Below are positions 6,681 to 15,752 of a stretch of DNA of 64,000 nucleotides, one piece after another. The DNA lies in the NCBI GenBank assembly GCA_023435725.1, contig JAEYRD010000053.1:1-64000 (forward strand), written 5' to 3'. The number at the start of each line of letters is the position of its first letter. Position 1 is the stretch's first letter. Made by a program: the position numbers and the translations under genes. Below the pieces are notes generated by a model that did not search any database, had not been told where the DNA came from, and saw only the letters and a list, made by a program, of their open reading frames with translations. This DNA comes from Pseudomonadota bacterium. Lineage in GTDB: Bacteria > Pseudomonadota > Alphaproteobacteria > Rhizobiales > Xanthobacteraceae.

Positions 6681-8855
6681 ATGAGTCAAGCTGACGACAT
6701 TCGTCACTTCGTGCGTGTAAACCTCGTTGAGCCGGCCAAAGCGCGCGGCGATACCTCTGTTTCGGTCAGAGTGGGCGATGTGCACAAGGAGATGGGGCTT
6801 AGCAACGCTCTCCCGGCCATTTGTAGCGCGATTGGAAGCGACAAATTTCTTGCCGAAGCCGCTGTTTCGCTCATGGCGAGGGAAGGTCCCCAAAACAGCA
6901 CATCAACGATGTTCACGTTCGCGATCGACGATGATGTCGCGATAAGCGTTCCTGCCGCGGAGGCAGAACTGCGTAGCCGCTATGGGACACCGGATGTCGA
7001 CACCAAGTATTTGGTGTCGTTTGATTTGCCAGATAGGCGGACAATCGCTCTCCAGCGCGGCAACGCGATAGTGCAACTTTGGTTCGAGGACGATGGATCG
7101 TCAGTCCCTGGCGCTGAACAAAGGCTATACGAGCCTAACGAGGGCCGGCATTCAAATTTGCCTAATCGCCTAACCCATCAACCGACGGCCTCCTTTAGGG
7201 CGCAGGGCTTCCCCCGACCTGTCAGAAGCGTGCGGGTGACGAACAGCGCGCAACTAAAGTCAGTCTTGGACTGGTACGAGCAAAGAAATTCTGGAGACCG
7301 AGCGAATCAAGATGCGGGACAGTTGCCCGGCCGAGAGACCGAAACGGCGGAGAAAATGACAACAAATCTAATCCTTTACGGTCCGCCAGGAACGGGCAAA
7401 ACATATTCCAGCGCGCGAGAGGCTGTAGTGTTGTGCGATGGAAAGCTGCCGGAAGCATCTACCCGAGACTCGCTCATGGAGCGCTTCAACGCACTTAAAA
7501 AGGGGGGGCGTATTGCGTTCGTAACCTTTCATCAAAGCTACAGCTATGAAGAGTTCGTTGAGGGGCTAAGGCCCGATACCGCCGGCGAAGATGGCGAGGG
7601 CCAAAATTCCGGCGGCTTCAGGCTGAAGCCAATGGATGGAGTTTTCAAACGTGTCGCTGCGGTTGCTCAGCAAGCGGGTCGTGCAACGGCAAGCAATATG
7701 GATTTGAGCGCCCGAGACTTCTTCAAGATGTCGCTGGGCTCGGTTGATGAGGATGAAGATATCTATCGATCATCAATTGATGGAAGTTACGTCGCGCTGG
7801 GGTGGGGGGCGGAATTTGACTGGAGTGATCCTGTCTACCGGGACTTTAATGCCATTCTGGATAGGTGGCACGCCAAAGATCCGAATGTAACTAGCCTGAG
7901 CTCTCGCGTGCGTCAGAGCCACTACATGAGAGCGGTAGTCAAGGAAGGGGATATAGTCGTTGTCTCGTATGGGAACAGCCAGTTTAGAGCTATCGGCGAA
8001 GTATTTGGCCCCTATGAGTACGTCGCAAATGCGAGCCAATTTCGTCACAGACGAAAGGTGAGGTGGCTTCGAGTATTTGATCGCCCTCTGCCAGTCGAGA
8101 CAATTCTAAGAGGAAAGTTTACGCAGCCTGCGCTTTACAAGCTTGATCGAGACAGGCTCAATCTTTCGGCGCTGAACACCCTCATTGGTGAAGGCAAGCC
8201 AGGCGATTCGAATGAGGGGGCGCTGCTTCCTTACGTTTTGATTATCGACGAGATCAATCGAGCTAACATCTCAAAGGTATTTGGCGAACTAATAACGCTG
8301 ATCGAGCCTGACAAGCGTCTTGGGAGCATGAACGCGCTGACAGTAACTCTGCCGTATTCGGGAGAGGATTTTGGCGTGCCGGCCAATTTGCACATCATTG
8401 GGACGATGAACACGGCCGATCGTTCGATCGCATTGCTCGATACCGCCTTGCGACGGCGGTTTGAGTTCAAAGAGCTGATGCCGGACCCTTCTGTCTTAGG
8501 CAAGGTTGGCTCAATTAGCGTTTCGTCGGTGCTTCAGCGAATAAACGAGAGGATCGAATATCTTTTTGATAGGGAACACCAGATTGGTCACGCGTATTTC
8601 ATGGGCTGTGACACGCGCGATCAGTTGGATGATGTCATGCGCAACAAGGTCATACCCTTGCTCACTGAGTATTTCTATGACGATTGGGAAAAGGTCAGGC
8701 TAGTCCTCGGAGAGACAAGCGACGAAGGAAGGTTCATTATTCGAACGAAGTTGCCACCGCCGCCAGCTCTTTCGGAAGAGAGTGCGCCAGAGCGGTTTCG
8801 GTATGCAGTACGTTCGAGTTTTCCCGAAGCGGCCTATGAAGGTTTGATGGTGTGA
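6681..8855 (+). CDS. mcrB: McrB-type AAA+ GTPase with EVE-like insert
   Basis: Motor and recognition subunit of a type IV, modification-dependent restriction system. Residues 1-90 form a small helical, probably DNA-binding domain. The AAA+ core has Walker A GPPGTGKT (about 233-241), the motif FHQSYSYEEFVEGLRP, Walker B LIIDEINRANISKVFGEL (about 518-535) and the McrB signature MNTADRS with ALRRRF (about 573-596). Between Walker A and B lies an insert (about 337-483) with an EVE/PUA-like pattern, including EGDIVVVSYGNSQFRAIGEV; such domains read modified bases. The stop overlaps the GTG start of mcrC (GTGA), so the two are coupled. GC content is visibly lower than in the catabolic genes to the right, which fits horizontal transfer. 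Confidence 0.88.
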   Translation: MSQADDIRHFVRVNLVEPAKARGDTSVSVRVGDVHKEMGLSNALPAICSAIGSDKFLAEAAVSLMAREGPQNSTSTMFTFAIDDDVAISVPAAEAELRSRYGTPDVDTKYLVSFDLPDRRTIALQRGNAIVQLWFEDDGSSVPGAEQRLYEPNEGRHSNLPNRLTHQPTASFRAQGFPRPVRSVRVTNSAQLKSVLDWYEQRNSGDRANQDAGQLPGRETETAEKMTTNLILYGPPGTGKTYSSAREAVVLCDGKLPEASTRDSLMERFNALKKGGRIAFVTFHQSYSYEEFVEGLRPDTAGEDGEGQNSGGFRLKPMDGVFKRVAAVAQQAGRATASNMDLSARDFFKMSLGSVDEDEDIYRSSIDGSYVALGWGAEFDWSDPVYRDFNAILDRWHAKDPNVTSLSSRVRQSHYMRAVVKEGDIVVVSYGNSQFRAIGEVFGPYEYVANASQFRHRRKVRWLRVFDRPLPVETILRGKFTQPALYKLDRDRLNLSALNTLIGEGKPGDSNEGALLPYVLIIDEINRANISKVFGELITLIEPDKRLGSMNALTVTLPYSGEDFGVPANLHIIGTMNTADRSIALLDTALRRRFEFKELMPDPSVLGKVGSISVSSVLQRINERIEYLFDREHQIGHAYFMGCDTRDQLDDVMRNKVIPLLTEYFYDDWEKVRLVLGETSDEGRFIIRTKLPPPPALSEESAPERFRYAVRSSFPEAAYEGLMV

Positions 8856-10201
8856 TTCATCGAACAGTCAAGGAGTGGGACTATCTGCCGATTGAGTCTG
8901 CCTCGGATGGGCCCCGGGCGTTCACCCGGTCCGTTGCCGATCGTGTCATGAGCGTTGCTCGCAATGTGAAGTTGGGAGGTGATAGCGGGGAACGAGTATT
9001 GCTGGAGGGTTCGTCGAAACTCCGCGCACAGCAGGTTGTTGGTGTGTTGGTTGCAAAAGGTGTGACCGTAGAAATTCTGCCCAAAATCGAGGGGGTGAAC
9101 GAAGATCAAGCGATTCGGCGAAGCCTCGTGCATATGTTGGCTTTAATTCTCGATCTAGATATCGCGGTGGGGGCAGCCGCGACCTTTGGCTGGCAGGAGG
9201 AGAATTTGCTCGAGATCCTCATTCGCCTGTTCAGCGAAAAGCTATTCGCGACGCTCCGTCAGGGGATGCCGAGGGCGTATATTGGTCGCGAGGACGACGT
9301 GTCGGCTCTGCGTGGGAGCCTCGACGTCGTGCGCCAATTTACAGTATTGGCAGCAACGCCGCAAAGACTGGCGTGCCGCTTTGACGAATTGAGTCCGAAC
9401 ATCGTCCTAAATCAAATCCTGAAGGCGACGGTCGCTCGGCTTTTGAAGATCTCAGGAAATGCCGAAAATCGGCGGCGCTTAACGGAGCTGACTTTCGTAT
9501 ATGAAGACGTAGCCTCCATTCCAATTGGGGCGCTACGTTGGGACCAAGTCGTGCTCGATCGAACAAACGTCGGTTGGATGGAACTTCTGAGGTTTGCAAG
9601 GCTGTTACTCCAGGACCGCTATCAGTCTACAACTACGGGGACTTCTGAAGGGTTCTCTCTGCTCTTTGAGATGAACAAGCTCTTTGAGGAGTTTGTTGGG
9701 CGCAGCCTCAAACGTGCGCTGCAGCGGACTGGCGTTGCAGTACGGCTCCAAGGCCCCAGGGAATATGCTTTGGTAGATCGACAGAACGGAGCGTTGCGCT
9801 TTGCGACTCGGCCGGACGTTGTCGTTAGTCAGAACGGAAAGCCGCTGCTCGTTATTGATACCAAGTGGAAACGACTTAAGGAGGCAACTGACGATCCAAA
9901 GCGGGGAGTGAGTCAGGCTGACGTCTATCAGATGATGGCCTATGCTCACGTGTATGAGTGCGATCGTTTGATGCTGCTATATCCTCATCACCACGAACTC
10001 GCTGAACGGGAGGGGCTAGTTGCGGTCCATCAGATTGCAAGGAAGTCGGATAGTCTTATCGGAATAGCGACAGTTGACTTGGCTCATCCTGAGCGCGTTG
10101 GAATGGTCTTGAAGCGATTGCTTCTCAACGAAGGGAGCCCTTTCGATCTAAAATTGGACCGCTCTCAAGTCGCGCAACAGATTGCTCCCGTTCCGGGATG
10201 A
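8852..10201 (+). CDS. mcrC: McrC-type restriction endonuclease subunit
   Basis: Nuclease partner of McrB. The 449-residue protein has the usual N-terminal McrB-binding region and a C-terminal PD-(D/E)XK nuclease core: RPDVVV near residue 320 followed by VIDTKWKRL near 335-343, then the McrC-typical QADVYQMMAYAHVY helix. Length and order match the family. Translation starts at GTG, overlapping the mcrB stop by 4 bases. The partner motor should supply GTP-driven translocation, and cleavage should follow when modified sites are bound. No frameshift or lost catalytic residue is visible, so the system looks intact. Confidence 0.88.
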   Translation: MIHRTVKEWDYLPIESASDGPRAFTRSVADRVMSVARNVKLGGDSGERVLLEGSSKLRAQQVVGVLVAKGVTVEILPKIEGVNEDQAIRRSLVHMLALILDLDIAVGAAATFGWQEENLLEILIRLFSEKLFATLRQGMPRAYIGREDDVSALRGSLDVVRQFTVLAATPQRLACRFDELSPNIVLNQILKATVARLLKISGNAENRRRLTELTFVYEDVASIPIGALRWDQVVLDRTNVGWMELLRFARLLLQDRYQSTTTGTSEGFSLLFEMNKLFEEFVGRSLKRALQRTGVAVRLQGPREYALVDRQNGALRFATRPDVVVSQNGKPLLVIDTKWKRLKEATDDPKRGVSQADVYQMMAYAHVYECDRLMLLYPHHHELAEREGLVAVHQIARKSDSLIGIATVDLAHPERVGMVLKRLLLNEGSPFDLKLDRSQVAQQIAPVPG

Positions 10202-10464
10202 GGGTCGAATTCGGGAGAGGTCGGGATTGGCTATTGGCCGGCTTGCGTCGGCACATCTGAATACGCCAAGGCTGCGGCTGCTCCTCCCGATACTCTGCAT
10301 GTCACGGTCGCCGTCAATGACGGGATAGGCCCGGGCGCGGCAAATTCGACTTTTGCCTCTCCGTTTCTCCACAGGACTTTCGCGCCCATTGGAAGGCCGA
10401 TATCGTTGTTGCGGAAGCCGTGCCCCTGGGGCCTTGGCAGGGCCGAACTCGCGGGGGAGGGTAG

Positions 10465-13400
10465 ATGCAAAAGAAGGGCGAGACGATCGTCTTTAGCGCC
10501 GGCGACTTGGTGGGGCACCTAAATTGTCGTTACCTTACACAACTCGACGTCAAGGTCGCCCAGGGCGAACTGGCTAAGCCCAGGGTCTACGATGATCCAA
10601 CCCTCGATGCGCTGATAGAGCGCGGCAAGATCCATGAGCAGGGCTTTGTCGACTACCTCTCCAACCAGGGCGGGGCCGCCACCGTCATTGCCGGCATTGG
10701 CATCGATGACGCCTCGGTCGCCGAAACACGGCGGGCGATGACCCGCGGCGACGCGATCATTGTTCAGGCGGCGTTGCGGGATGGGCATTGGAGCGGTCGC
10801 GCCGACGTGCTGCAGCGGGTCGAGATACCGAGCGGTCTTGGCGCCTGGTCATACGAGGTCACTGACACCAAGCTCGCCCGAGAGACCAAGGGCAATACGG
10901 TTCTGCAGCTCAGCCTCTACTCGGACCTATTGGCAACCATGCAGCAAAAGGTCCCGGAGGCGGCTCACGTCGTGACGCCTGCGACAGAGTATCTGCCGGA
11001 GTCCTATCGCGTGGCCGATTTTGCCGCCTTCTATCGACGCGTTCGGCGAAGTCTGGAGACCTTTGTGGCGACGCCCCCTCAAGCCGGCGTCTATCCCGAC
11101 CCGATTGAGCATTGCGAGATCTGTCGATGGCGTGAACCCTGTGCTTCGCGGCGGCGGGCCGACGATCATCTGTCGCTTGTCGCAGGGATAGCCAAGACCC
11201 AGATTGATGAGCTGGTTCGGCGAGATGTGGTCACCATGGCCGCCCTCGCCACGCTGCCCATCCCGCTGCAATGGCGGCCTGATCGGGGCACAGCGTCAAG
11301 CTACGAGAAGGTGCGCGAGCAGGCGAGACTCCAGGTTGCGGGTCGCGGAGCGGGCCAGCTGCTTCACGAGGTGTTGCCACTCGTGGCGGAATTTGGCTTG
11401 TTCCGGCTACCTGAGCCGTCGGCCGGCGACATCTTTTTCGATTTTGAAGGCGATCCATTCGCAGACGGCGGTGGGCTCGAGTTCTTGTTCGGCTATCTCT
11501 ATACCAGCGACGAAGGTGCGGACGCTTATCTCGGCGACTGGGTGACGACACGGCAGCTGGAACGGGCGGCGTTCGAGCGCTTTATCGACTTCGTCACCGA
11601 GCGGCTCGCTAAGCACCCCGGCTTGCACATCTATCACTTCGCCCCCTATGAGCCGGCCGCCTTGAAGCGGCTGATGGGGCGCTACGCCACGCGAGAAGAC
11701 GAGGTTGACAACCTACTTCGGGCGGTCGTGTTCGTGGACTTGTACGCCATTGTCCGGCAGAGCATCCGCGCCAGCGTCGAAAGTTACTCGATCAAGAAGC
11801 TGGAGCCGCTGTACCAGTTTGACCGCGCCGTCCCGCTGATCGATGTCGGGGGCGCAATGGCGCGGGTGCAAGCCTGCCTCGAATTGGCCGATGCCGATGG
11901 AATTGACCCAGGCGATCAGGCCGCCATCATCGGTTACAACCGCGACGACTGCGCCTCGACGCGCGCCTTGCGGGACTGGCTCGAGGGGTTACGGAGCGGG
12001 CTGATCGCGCAGGGGAATACGATCGATCGGCCGCAGCCGAAAGCCGCCGAGATCGGAGAGGATCTCAGTGCCTGGAAGCGCCGGGTCGCCGGACTTGTGT
12101 CGCGGTTGACCGGCGACGTACCGGACGAGGTGGCCGAACGCAGCGCAGAGCAGCAGGCGCGTTGGTTACTGGCCCATTTGATCGATTTCTTTGGCCGCGA
12201 GAACAAGGCCGTCTGGTGGGAGTACTTCCGACTGAGTGATCTTTCGGCCGAGGATCTCTTGCATGAGCGCGCCGGAGTAGGAGGGCTGACCTTTCTCGGC
12301 AGTTTCGGGGGAACGGCCAAGACGCCGATTCACCGTTATAAGTTTGCAATCCAGGAAACCGATGTTCGCGCCGGTGACGATCTGAAAGGAGTTGGCGGTG
12401 ACAAGTTCGGCAGTGTCGTCGCAATCTCCAATGATGACAGAACAATCGATATCAAAAAGCGCCAGGATACAGCAGACGTCCATCCAGATGCTGTGTTCGC
12501 GCACAAATTTATCGACAATCAGGTTCTCGCAGAATCGGTCTTTCGTATCGGCGAGTATGTGGCGAACCACGGGATCATCGGGCCGGGCGCCTATCGTGCC
12601 GCTCGGGATTTGCTGCTCAAAGTCGCCCCACGTCTTCGCGGGCAGGCGTTCGAGCAGGTTGGCGAGCCGTCTCTGGCAACGGCGCTGCGCGCTGCGCTCT
12701 CGCTCGATGAGAGCGTGTTCCCGGTGCAGGGGCCGCCAGGAGCTGGCAAAACCCACGCAGGTGCGCGCATGATTTGTGCGCTTGCGCGCGACAACCGGAC
12801 AGTTGGTGTCACGGCCAACAGCCACAAGGTCATTCGTCACCTGCTTGACAAATCGCTGGAGGCGGCGGCCGAGCAGCAATTGCCTATTCAATGCATACAA
12901 AAGGTCTCGGACGAGCCGGCCTCTCTTCCAGGACTTCAGCTGACGACCAAGAATCCGGATTTCATCGACGGGCTCGGCAATGGTTGCCAGGTTGGCGGTG
13001 CCACCGGCTGGTTTTGGGCGCGCCCGGACGCCGCAGGCATTGTGGATGTTCTGTTCGTCGACGAGGCGGCGCAGATGTCACTGGCAAATGTGCTGGCTGT
13101 GTCGCAAGCGGCCGAAAGTATTATCCTCCTGGGTGACCCAAGGCAGCTTGAGCAGCCGATACAGGGGAGCCATCCGGATGGCGTCGCGATATCTGCGCTT
13201 GATCACGTCCTGGGCGAACACGCAACGATCGAGGCCGGCCGCGGTCTTTTCCTTGAGGAAACCTGGCGCCTGCACCCCGATATTTGCACCTTCACGTCCG
13301 AACTCTTCTATGAAGGCCGACTTCGATCGCGTTCGGGATTGGAGCGGCAGGAGATCAGGTCATCAAGCCGAGTGAGCGGAACTGGCCTTCGCTATCTCGC

Positions 13401-13863
13401 CGTAAAGCATGAAGGTAATCAAAATTGCTCTCCTGAGGAGGCAGATGAGGTCAAAAGGCTCGTCGATGAAATCCTCGGCGCTAAGGCAAGCTGGGTCGAC
13501 GGCGCAGGAAAGGAAACAGCCCTCAGTCTGGAGGACATCCTGATCATCGCGCCCTACAACGCGCAGGTGTTTGAACTCCAGGAGCAATTACCGGGCGCAC
13601 GTATCGGCACAGTCGACAAGTTCCAGGGACAGGAGGCCCCGATCGTGATTTATTCGATGACCACCTCATCTCATTCCGATGCACCGCGAGGAATGGAGTT
13701 TCTCTATAGTGCGAACCGACTGAACGTTGCGACGTCACGCGCGAAATGCCTCTGCATTATGGTTGCCTGTCCGCGGCTGTTTGAAGTCGAATGCCGCACC
13801 CCCCGTCAGATGCAGTTGGCGAACGCTTTTTGCCGCTACCTTGAGATGGCGGCTCCGCTCTAA
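10465..13863 (+). CDS. TM0106-type RecB-like nuclease / SF1 helicase
   Basis: Large 1132-residue nuclease-helicase. The N-terminal RecB/Cas4-like nuclease has YEVTDTKLARE (about 130-140); Cys in LNCRYLT plus HCEICRWREPC suggest a Cas4/AddB-like Fe-S cluster. An RNase-H-like domain follows (DIFFDFEGDP near 324; YNRDDCASTRALRDWL near 490). The C-terminal SF1B helicase has Walker A QGPPGAGKTHAG (about 752-763), Walker B VLFVDEAAQMS (about 861), GDPRQLEQP, QGQEAPIVIYSM (about 1053) and TSRAK (about 1090). The ATG has a good Shine-Dalgarno (GGAGGG). It follows mcrC after 263 bases in the same direction and meets the DUF3883 gene tail to tail with 19 bases between stops. Position suggests DNA degradation or repair linked to defence; that is inference. 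Confidence 0.85.
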   Translation: MQKKGETIVFSAGDLVGHLNCRYLTQLDVKVAQGELAKPRVYDDPTLDALIERGKIHEQGFVDYLSNQGGAATVIAGIGIDDASVAETRRAMTRGDAIIVQAALRDGHWSGRADVLQRVEIPSGLGAWSYEVTDTKLARETKGNTVLQLSLYSDLLATMQQKVPEAAHVVTPATEYLPESYRVADFAAFYRRVRRSLETFVATPPQAGVYPDPIEHCEICRWREPCASRRRADDHLSLVAGIAKTQIDELVRRDVVTMAALATLPIPLQWRPDRGTASSYEKVREQARLQVAGRGAGQLLHEVLPLVAEFGLFRLPEPSAGDIFFDFEGDPFADGGGLEFLFGYLYTSDEGADAYLGDWVTTRQLERAAFERFIDFVTERLAKHPGLHIYHFAPYEPAALKRLMGRYATREDEVDNLLRAVVFVDLYAIVRQSIRASVESYSIKKLEPLYQFDRAVPLIDVGGAMARVQACLELADADGIDPGDQAAIIGYNRDDCASTRALRDWLEGLRSGLIAQGNTIDRPQPKAAEIGEDLSAWKRRVAGLVSRLTGDVPDEVAERSAEQQARWLLAHLIDFFGRENKAVWWEYFRLSDLSAEDLLHERAGVGGLTFLGSFGGTAKTPIHRYKFAIQETDVRAGDDLKGVGGDKFGSVVAISNDDRTIDIKKRQDTADVHPDAVFAHKFIDNQVLAESVFRIGEYVANHGIIGPGAYRAARDLLLKVAPRLRGQAFEQVGEPSLATALRAALSLDESVFPVQGPPGAGKTHAGARMICALARDNRTVGVTANSHKVIRHLLDKSLEAAAEQQLPIQCIQKVSDEPASLPGLQLTTKNPDFIDGLGNGCQVGGATGWFWARPDAAGIVDVLFVDEAAQMSLANVLAVSQAAESIILLGDPRQLEQPIQGSHPDGVAISALDHVLGEHATIEAGRGLFLEETWRLHPDICTFTSELFYEGRLRSRSGLERQEIRSSSRVSGTGLRYLAVKHEGNQNCSPEEADEVKRLVDEILGAKASWVDGAGKETALSLEDILIIAPYNAQVFELQEQLPGARIGTVDKFQGQEAPIVIYSMTTSSHSDAPRGMEFLYSANRLNVATSRAKCLCIMVACPRLFEVECRTPRQMQLANAFCRYLEMAAPL

Positions 13864-13882
13864 TGCCCCTATGAGGATCAAT

Positions 13883-15130
13883 TCAAAGCCGGTGGTCGTT
13901 GATGCGAGGTGCCGAATCGATAGAGCTGCGGCTTTTCGTGCGGGACCGAGTTCCCGGTGAACTTCCGACCTTCGCAGCCATATAGCTGATTGGCTGCAGG
14001 TCAAATCGGTGGTGCAGTTCGCGTCCCCTGAACTCATGCACGCGTGCGCTTTTGCTTGTCGCTTCGGTAACAACAAACAGGCGAAACGACGGGTCAGATG
14101 TGGCCCGGGACACTTCATTTCGTGTAATTGGGAATTGGATGGCAGCGCCGGACACGCCTTTGACCTCCACGTGCAGTTCAGTGCGGCCTCTTCTTGCATC
14201 GAGGTCGTAGCCTATGGAGTCCCGTTCACGGGATGTGACCGCAAATCCCTTCTGCTTGAGTAGTCTGGTCACCTTGCGTATCGCCGCTCGCTCCACCAGC
14301 AAGTTTGTCTCGCTGTCGCCGAACCCCGCGCCCGATCTGCGCAGTGCCTCCCGCGCAGCAACTGAGGGTTTGTCATCGATCCGCTTGAGCAGTGTCCTGG
14401 ATTGATGCTCGTCCAAATAGGCGAACATATTGACACTTCTGAGCCAGGCCCATTTGGGGAACATCTGACGCAGTTCAGGTAACGTGATAGGAAAATTTAG
14501 GCGACGTACGTCTCCGACCTTCGCTTCATACCATTTTTCGTTGGTAGGGCGAGCAGAGCTGAGGGCCCTTCCGACCGCGACAATCGCGCTGACAGGTTCC
14601 GCGATATAGAAGAGCACGGTATCGCCTCTCGCAGTCAATCGAGGTGCAGACCAATACGCGGACTTTCCCGTTTCGGCCATTCTGATCACCTGGTCCTGGC
14701 CAGCTCTCGCATTGGCGATGAGGATTTGGAGGGGCGCGCGCTTCTGGTGAACGAGTTTCCAAAGCTTGTCGGCGTATTGAGTGGGGACAATGGCTTTCCC
14801 GCGCGGGACCTTCAGCCAAGCCCAATTGGGAAATTCCTTCTTGAGCGTCTCAATACTAAGCCTGTTGGGAAGCAGCTCGAATTTTCCGACCTTCGCGCGA
14901 TAGGCGTAATCCCCGGGCGCACCCTTGATGGCTCTCCCCAGCACTTCTGCCTTCGCAATGAGGGCACTGTGAGGACGCTGAATGTAGATCAGCGCGCGGT
15001 CACCCGGACGGGAGTCTTTGAGGGCTGACCAGCTCATCGTGCCGCTAGTTCCAGCGCGACGTTGCACCGCGGAGTAGTCACCGTTTTGCTCGTCGGACCC
15101 TCCGATAAAGACGAAAAGCCTGTTGTCCAT
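13883..15130 (-). CDS. Tandem EVE-like domains fused to DUF3883 nuclease-like domain
   Basis: A 415-residue protein with three parts. Residues about 35-130 and 160-252 are two copies of one EVE/PUA-like domain: each has GD-x-ALIYI or GD-TVLFYI, then AKVG, then F-P-x-W-A-W-L. The C-terminal part (about 270-385) looks like DUF3883 (NO VEIN), with GYDLDARRG and ELHVEVKG; Asp309, Glu322 and Lys324 fit a PD-(D/E)XK core. A Ser/Arg-rich tail follows. The likely role is a modification-reading nuclease, by analogy with EVE-nuclease fusions in type IV restriction. It is convergent with the helicase gene, so it has its own promoter, in the 15.1-15.7 kb gap. Confidence 0.7.
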   Translation of the reverse strand: MDNRLFVFIGGSDEQNGDYSAVQRRAGTSGTMSWSALKDSRPGDRALIYIQRPHSALIAKAEVLGRAIKGAPGDYAYRAKVGKFELLPNRLSIETLKKEFPNWAWLKVPRGKAIVPTQYADKLWKLVHQKRAPLQILIANARAGQDQVIRMAETGKSAYWSAPRLTARGDTVLFYIAEPVSAIVAVGRALSSARPTNEKWYEAKVGDVRRLNFPITLPELRQMFPKWAWLRSVNMFAYLDEHQSRTLLKRIDDKPSVAAREALRRSGAGFGDSETNLLVERAAIRKVTRLLKQKGFAVTSRERDSIGYDLDARRGRTELHVEVKGVSGAAIQFPITRNEVSRATSDPSFRLFVVTEATSKSARVHEFRGRELHHRFDLQPISYMAAKVGSSPGTRSRTKSRSSIDSAPRINDHRL

Positions 15131-15273
15131 GATTCAATCCATAACATCCAGCTCGGGAGCCGGGTCCTGCGAAATCGGTTTCCTCAGAAAAAGACAATCT
15201 ATCAGACGACGCTCTGAGCTTGAAATCTTTCTGAGCTAAGCGCTTACTCGGTATCCGCTACGTCATCTCGGTA

Positions 15274-15293
15274 GCTGGCCGACTTATTCCATA
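15274..15293 (+). repeat. Degenerate flanking repeat, copy B (core)
   Basis: GCTGGCCGACTTATTCCATA matches the core of copy A at 18 of 20 positions. Similarity fades outside the core. It lies 82 bases left of the core of copy C, in the same orientation. Confidence 0.5.
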
Positions 15294-15350
15294 GTTTCCA
15301 ATGTGCGCAGTGACGCTGCGCCTAGCTTCCCGATCGCACGGTTAGGGGCT

Positions 15351-15392
15351 CGACCGCTGGCTGAGTTCTTCCATAACAACGCATCTGCGAAT
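15351..15392 (+). repeat. Degenerate flanking repeat, copy C
   Basis: A 42-base match to 5651-5692 with 34 identities and no gaps; the 20-base core (15356-15375) has 18 identities. It is a direct repeat relative to copy A, with the 9.7-kb defence cassette between them. Confidence 0.6.
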
Positions 15393-15752
15393 GCCGCGGA
15401 CTTCGTTCAAATACGCTAGGAGGCTTCACATCCCATGAATAACGGCACTGCATGGGTTATCACGGTTGGTATCTCTCACTCGCGGGCGGTCTCGTGTTAT
15501 TCGTAGCGATTGATAAACTTTCTGCCAGCGGCCACCCGACGAAACAAAATGCGTTGCATTTTGATGATCATAGAGCCGCAGGGAATGGCGGTACTACCCC
15601 CAACCAGTGAGATCGTCTGGCCGGCGGCGGCTCCATCCGCGGCGATGCTTACAAGGGCGCTGCCTGGAATCGTTCACCGCTTAGCAAATCACCTTCGAGC
15701 GAGCGGCTACAAGCTGTAAGTTCGGAGGCCACATGGACCGGGAGCTATTAAG

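Larger units (their letters stand above)
15131..15752. other. Intergenic region with two repeat copies
   Basis: About 620 bases with no convincing gene. It should hold the promoter of the leftward EVE-DUF3883 gene. Two copies of the degenerate repeat lie at 15274-15293 and 15351-15392. A 69-codon plus-strand frame (15510-15719) has no recognisable family and no good ribosome binding site. Composition is mixed and the area looks like a junction between transferred blocks. Confidence 0.5.

Noticed and set aside
15510..15719. A 69-codon plus-strand frame as a small gene
   Set aside because: No Shine-Dalgarno, no domain, and composition like the surrounding intergenic DNA.
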